From: Alphaproteobacteria bacterium
Lineage (GTDB): Bacteria; Pseudomonadota; Alphaproteobacteria; Rhizobiales; Aestuariivirgaceae
Reading direction: 5' to 3'
Assembly: GCA_024279045.1 (NCBI GenBank)
Contig: JAJRRZ010000209.1
Location: forward strand, 1 to 16,387
DNA: 16,387 nucleotides
Of this stretch, positions 14,184 through 16,387 are shown piece by piece (positions within the stretch are counted from its first letter, which is position 1; every line of letters begins with the position of its first letter). The translations under genes and the position numbers were made by a program. A model generated the notes under the pieces. It was not told the origin of the DNA, searched no databases, and worked only from the letters and a program-made list of their open reading frames with translations.

Positions 14184-14822
14184 ATGGTGGATTTCGGGCG
14201 GGAGCAGGCACTGCTGGCACAAGGCATCTCGCCGGTGTGCGGCATAGACGAAGCCGGCCGCGGGCCGCTGGTGGGGCCGGTGGTGGCGGCTTGCGTGGTG
14301 CTTGATCCACATGATGTTCCCGACGGGCTGGACGACTCCAAGAAGCTGCGCGCGGCGGCGCGGGCGCGGCTGGCGGCGGAAATTCGCCAGCGGGCGCGGG
14401 TGGGCATCGGCCAGGCCAGCGCGACGGAGATCGACGCGCTGAACATCCATCACGCAACGCTGCTGGCCATGCGCCGGGCATTCGAGGCGCTGCCCGGCGA
14501 GACGCCGGTCTTCGCGCTGGTGGACGGGCGCTTCACCCCCGCCCTGCCCTGCGCGGCGGAGGCGGTGGTGAAGGGGGATGCGACGGTGCGGAGCATTGCC
14601 GCGGCGTCGATCGTCGCTAAGGTGGCGCGCGATGCACTGCTGGAAGAGCTGGAGGCGATGTATCCGGGCTATGGCTTCGCACAGCACAAGGGCTATCCGA
14701 CGAAAGCGCACCTGGAGGCGCTGCGCCGCCTTGGCCCCTGCCCGGAACACCGGCGCAGCTACAAGCCCGTGGCCGCCTGCCTTCAGGCAGACTGTCCATC
14801 CAGCATCAGCGCAGGCGATTGA
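14184..14822 (+). CDS. rnhB: Ribonuclease HII
   Basis: Cuts RNA in RNA-DNA hybrids and removes single ribonucleotides misincorporated in DNA. The product is 212 residues, typical for the bacterial enzyme. The four metal-binding acids are present: D22 and E23 in CGIDEAGRGPLVGPV, D114 in ALVDGRF, and D132 in VKGDATVRSIAAASIVAKV, with the 18-residue spacing of the last two matching E. coli. The YPGYGFAQHKGYPTKAHL and GPCPEHRRSYKPV segments close the domain. I chose the ATG at 14184 because AGGGTG lies six bases upstream; ATGs at 14178 and 14154 are in frame but have poorer sites. Its 3' end overlaps the 3' end of the convergent HD gene by 17 bases. Confidence 0.95.
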   Translation: MVDFGREQALLAQGISPVCGIDEAGRGPLVGPVVAACVVLDPHDVPDGLDDSKKLRAAARARLAAEIRQRARVGIGQASATEIDALNIHHATLLAMRRAFEALPGETPVFALVDGRFTPALPCAAEAVVKGDATVRSIAAASIVAKVARDALLEELEAMYPGYGFAQHKGYPTKAHLEALRRLGPCPEHRRSYKPVAACLQADCPSSISAGD

Positions 14823-15474
14823 AGCGTTGCAGGAAGGCTGCACGGGCTTGCTCGGGGGGGTGTGCGGCCAGTTGCAGCAGGCGCTCCACGCCCGGGCCCT
14901 TCAACCCGCGTGGGCGGCCAAAGAAGCGCGCGGCTTCCGCATCGGTGAAACCGGCCAGGCGCGTGGCCTCGATGAAGGCGCTGGCGCGGTCGGCGCGCTT
15001 GATGAGCTGCTCCACCCATTGCGGCAGCTCCGCCGGCAGGCCGAAGCGGATGTGAATGGCGCGCATCAGGCGGTGCTCGAAGTCCTTGTAGTCGAGCCCC
15101 AGCGCCGCCTTGAAAGGGCTGATCATGTCGCCGATGACGTATTCCGGCGCGTCGTGCAGCAGCGCGGCGAGCCGCCAGCGGCGGTCGAGGCCGGGCTTGA
15201 AGGTTGTGGCCAGGCGCTCCACCAGCACACAATGCTGGGCGACAGAAAATGGCCAGTCGCCGGTGGTCTGACCATTCCAGCGGGCAACGCGCGACAACCC
15301 CAGGGCGATGTCCTCTATCTCGATATCCACCGGGGCGGGGTCGAGAAGGTCGAGGCGGCGGCCCGATAACATGCGCTGCCAGGCACGCGGCGGCGCATTG
15401 CGCGAGGTCGTGTTGCGCGAGGTCGTGTTGTGCGGCGAGCGGCCGCTTGGCGATGTGGCGGTTTTGCGAGTCAT
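14806..15474 (-). CDS. HD-domain phosphohydrolase (YfbR / 5'-deoxynucleotidase-like)
   Basis: A 222-residue HD-superfamily metal-dependent phosphohydrolase. After a ~30-residue low-complexity Thr/Ser/Arg/Asn-rich leader, the HD domain runs from about 33 to 185. Metal ligands are visible: H81 in FSVAQHCVLVERL, H107-D108 in LAALLHDAPEYVIGD, and D162 in LIKRADRAS, with E111 as in the YfbR HDxxE pattern. YfbR removes phosphate from deoxyribonucleoside monophosphates; whether this branch shares that substrate is not shown. The ATG at 15474 overlaps the tag stop codon as ATGA, so translation is probably coupled. A 15-bp tandem duplication in the leader repeats TTSRN. Its end overlaps that of rnhB on the other strand by 17 bases. 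Confidence 0.85.
   Translation of the reverse strand: MTRKTATSPSGRSPHNTTSRNTTSRNAPPRAWQRMLSGRRLDLLDPAPVDIEIEDIALGLSRVARWNGQTTGDWPFSVAQHCVLVERLATTFKPGLDRRWRLAALLHDAPEYVIGDMISPFKAALGLDYKDFEHRLMRAIHIRFGLPAELPQWVEQLIKRADRASAFIEATRLAGFTDAEAARFFGRPRGLKGPGVERLLQLAAHPPEQARAAFLQRFNRLR
15398..15427. repeat. 15-bp tandem duplication inside the HD gene leader
   Basis: The unit TTGCGCGAGGTCGTG is present twice in a row, followed by a partial third start (TTG). It keeps the frame and gives the repeated peptide NTTSRNTTSRN in the disordered N-terminus of the HD protein. Copy number may vary between strains. Confidence 0.8.
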
Positions 15475-16085
15475 GGGGCCATTTGCGCCACAATGGCGTG
15501 GCGATGGCAAGAGGTGAGGTGATCGTTGGTCATGCCCACCGCCTGCATGAAGGCATAAACCGTTACCGGCCCGCAAAAACGAAAACCCAGGCGCTTCATA
15601 TGGTGTGAAATTCGCTCGGAAAGCGCAGTACTGGCAGGCACTTGATCGCGATTCTCAAAACATGGATTCAGGGGCTGTCTATCGACGAAATCCCACAGGA
15701 AACCGGTAAACCACCCTGCCCCGCCATGGTCGATAATGACGCGGGCATTGCCGATGGCGGCCTCGATCTTGGCGCGGTTGCGCACGATGCCCTCATCGGC
15801 CAGCAGACGGGCAATGTCGGCATCATTGAAGGCGGCAACACGAGCGATATCAAAGCCGGCAAAGGCGCGGCGGAAGTTCTCGCGCTTCTTCAGAATTACC
15901 AGCCACGACAACCCGGCCTGAAAGGTATCCAGGACGAACTTTTCATACAGGCGCTGGCCGTCGAACTCCGGCACGGCCCATTCGCTGTCGTGATAGCGCA
16001 CGTAATCGCTGTCATGCCCGCACCAGCCGCAGCGGCACAGGCCATCGGCGTGGTGGATGACGTCTTCGTTCCAGTTGATGCCCAT
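15471..16085 (-). CDS. tag: DNA-3-methyladenine glycosylase I
   Basis: Base-excision repair enzyme that removes 3-methyladenine from alkylated DNA. The product is 204 residues; E. coli Tag has 187. The zinc-site residues align with E. coli C4, H17, H175 and C179 as C19 (CGWCG), H32 (YHDSEWAVP), H189 and C193 (NDHLTSC). The QAGLSWLVILKKRENFRRAF helix-hairpin region and FCGPVTVYAFMQAVGMTNDH are conserved. D53 stands where E. coli has the base-contacting E38. The ATG at 16085 was chosen as nearest the conserved start, but I see no good ribosome site; an ATG at 16097 adds four residues. It lies 58 bases after the kinase gene and is coupled by ATGA to the HD gene, so the three may be one operon. 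Confidence 0.94.
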   Translation of the reverse strand: MGINWNEDVIHHADGLCRCGWCGHDSDYVRYHDSEWAVPEFDGQRLYEKFVLDTFQAGLSWLVILKKRENFRRAFAGFDIARVAAFNDADIARLLADEGIVRNRAKIEAAIGNARVIIDHGGAGWFTGFLWDFVDRQPLNPCFENRDQVPASTALSERISHHMKRLGFRFCGPVTVYAFMQAVGMTNDHLTSCHRHAIVAQMAP

Positions 16086-16143
16086 GCAGCGCACCATAGC
16101 GCACAGAGCACCATGGATGAACTGTTGCCGTGTAAGCCTGGGA

Positions 16144-16387
16144 TCAGGCCAGCACGCGATGCGGGGGAAAAACGATGCGCGCCACGGTGCCCTTGCCGGG
16201 GGTGCTGTCAATCTCGAAGCGGGCGCGGTTGGCTTCCGCCAGGGCCTTGGCCAGTGGCAGGCCGAGGCCGGTGCCGGGCTTGTCCTCGCCGGTGCGCGGC
16301 ACACGGCGGAACGGCTCCAGCGCATCGTGCAGTTCCTCTTCGCTCATGCCGGGGCCGGTGTCCTTCACCGAAAGCTCCAGCCCCCCG
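16144..16387 (-). CDS. Sensor histidine kinase, C-terminal ATP-binding end only
   Basis: About 80 C-terminal residues are visible and the gene runs off the right edge. They contain the end of a GHKL ATPase domain: the G1 box DTGPGM, the F-box region ALEPFRRVPR, and the G2 box GTGLGLPLAKALAE, followed by the last strands FEIDSTPGKGTVARIVFP. This is the pattern of two-component sensor kinases that phosphorylate themselves on His with ATP. The sensor, transmembrane and dimerisation parts lie outside the window, so the signal and partner are unknown. No start codon is within the window. Confidence 0.9.
   Translation of the reverse strand, partial: GGLELSVKDTGPGMSEEELHDALEPFRRVPRTGEDKPGTGLGLPLAKALAEANRARFEIDSTPGKGTVARIVFPPHRVLA

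Overview
The window is GC-rich, densely coding DNA from a chemolithoautotrophic proteobacterium that fixes CO2 in alpha-carboxysomes. Form IA RuBisCO, CsoS2 and the carboxysomal carbonic anhydrase CsoSCA lie in the order usual for cso operons. The flanking genes (YejA-type solute-binding protein, DsbA/FrnE-like protein, RNase HII, HD hydrolase, Tag) look alphaproteobacterial to me, but without a search the class is an inference.

Left and centre (1-9796, all on the minus strand) form a CO2-concentrating island. In transcription order it holds a SulP-type anion/bicarbonate transporter with an unusual central insert, an SbtA-type Na+/bicarbonate symporter, a small PII-like regulator (SbtB/CPII type), cbbL, cbbS, csoS2 and csoSCA. 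csoSCA runs off the left edge, and the rest of the shell operon (csoS4A/B, csoS1) is expected beyond it. A LysR-type CbbR regulator (10344-11291, plus strand) is divergent from sulP. The 547-base gap between them carries a 21-bp dyad, tandem 8-bp repeats and a long fold-back in the sulP leader. The gaps before sbtA and cbbL hold further dyads, and a 12-bp stem-loop lies between cbbS and csoS2.

Together these genes would import bicarbonate by two unrelated transporters, adjust uptake through the PII-like protein, convert bicarbonate to CO2 inside the shell with CsoSCA, and fix it with RuBisCO packaged by CsoS2, probably under CbbR control.

The right part (11420-16387) is ordinary chromosome: a periplasmic oligopeptide-binding protein, a DsbA-family protein with a CPWS motif, RNase HII, and then on the minus strand an HD phosphohydrolase, 3-methyladenine DNA glycosylase I and the C-terminal end of a histidine kinase. 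No tRNA, rRNA, CRISPR array, insertion sequence or phage gene was seen.

The observations most worth following are the roughly 140-residue coiled-coil insert in SulP, a four-cysteine zinc-knuckle-like motif in the CsoS2 N-terminal domain, the likeness of the CsoSCA N-terminus to a CsoS2 RuBisCO-binding repeat, and the RNA structures in the sulP leader and the cbbS-csoS2 gap.
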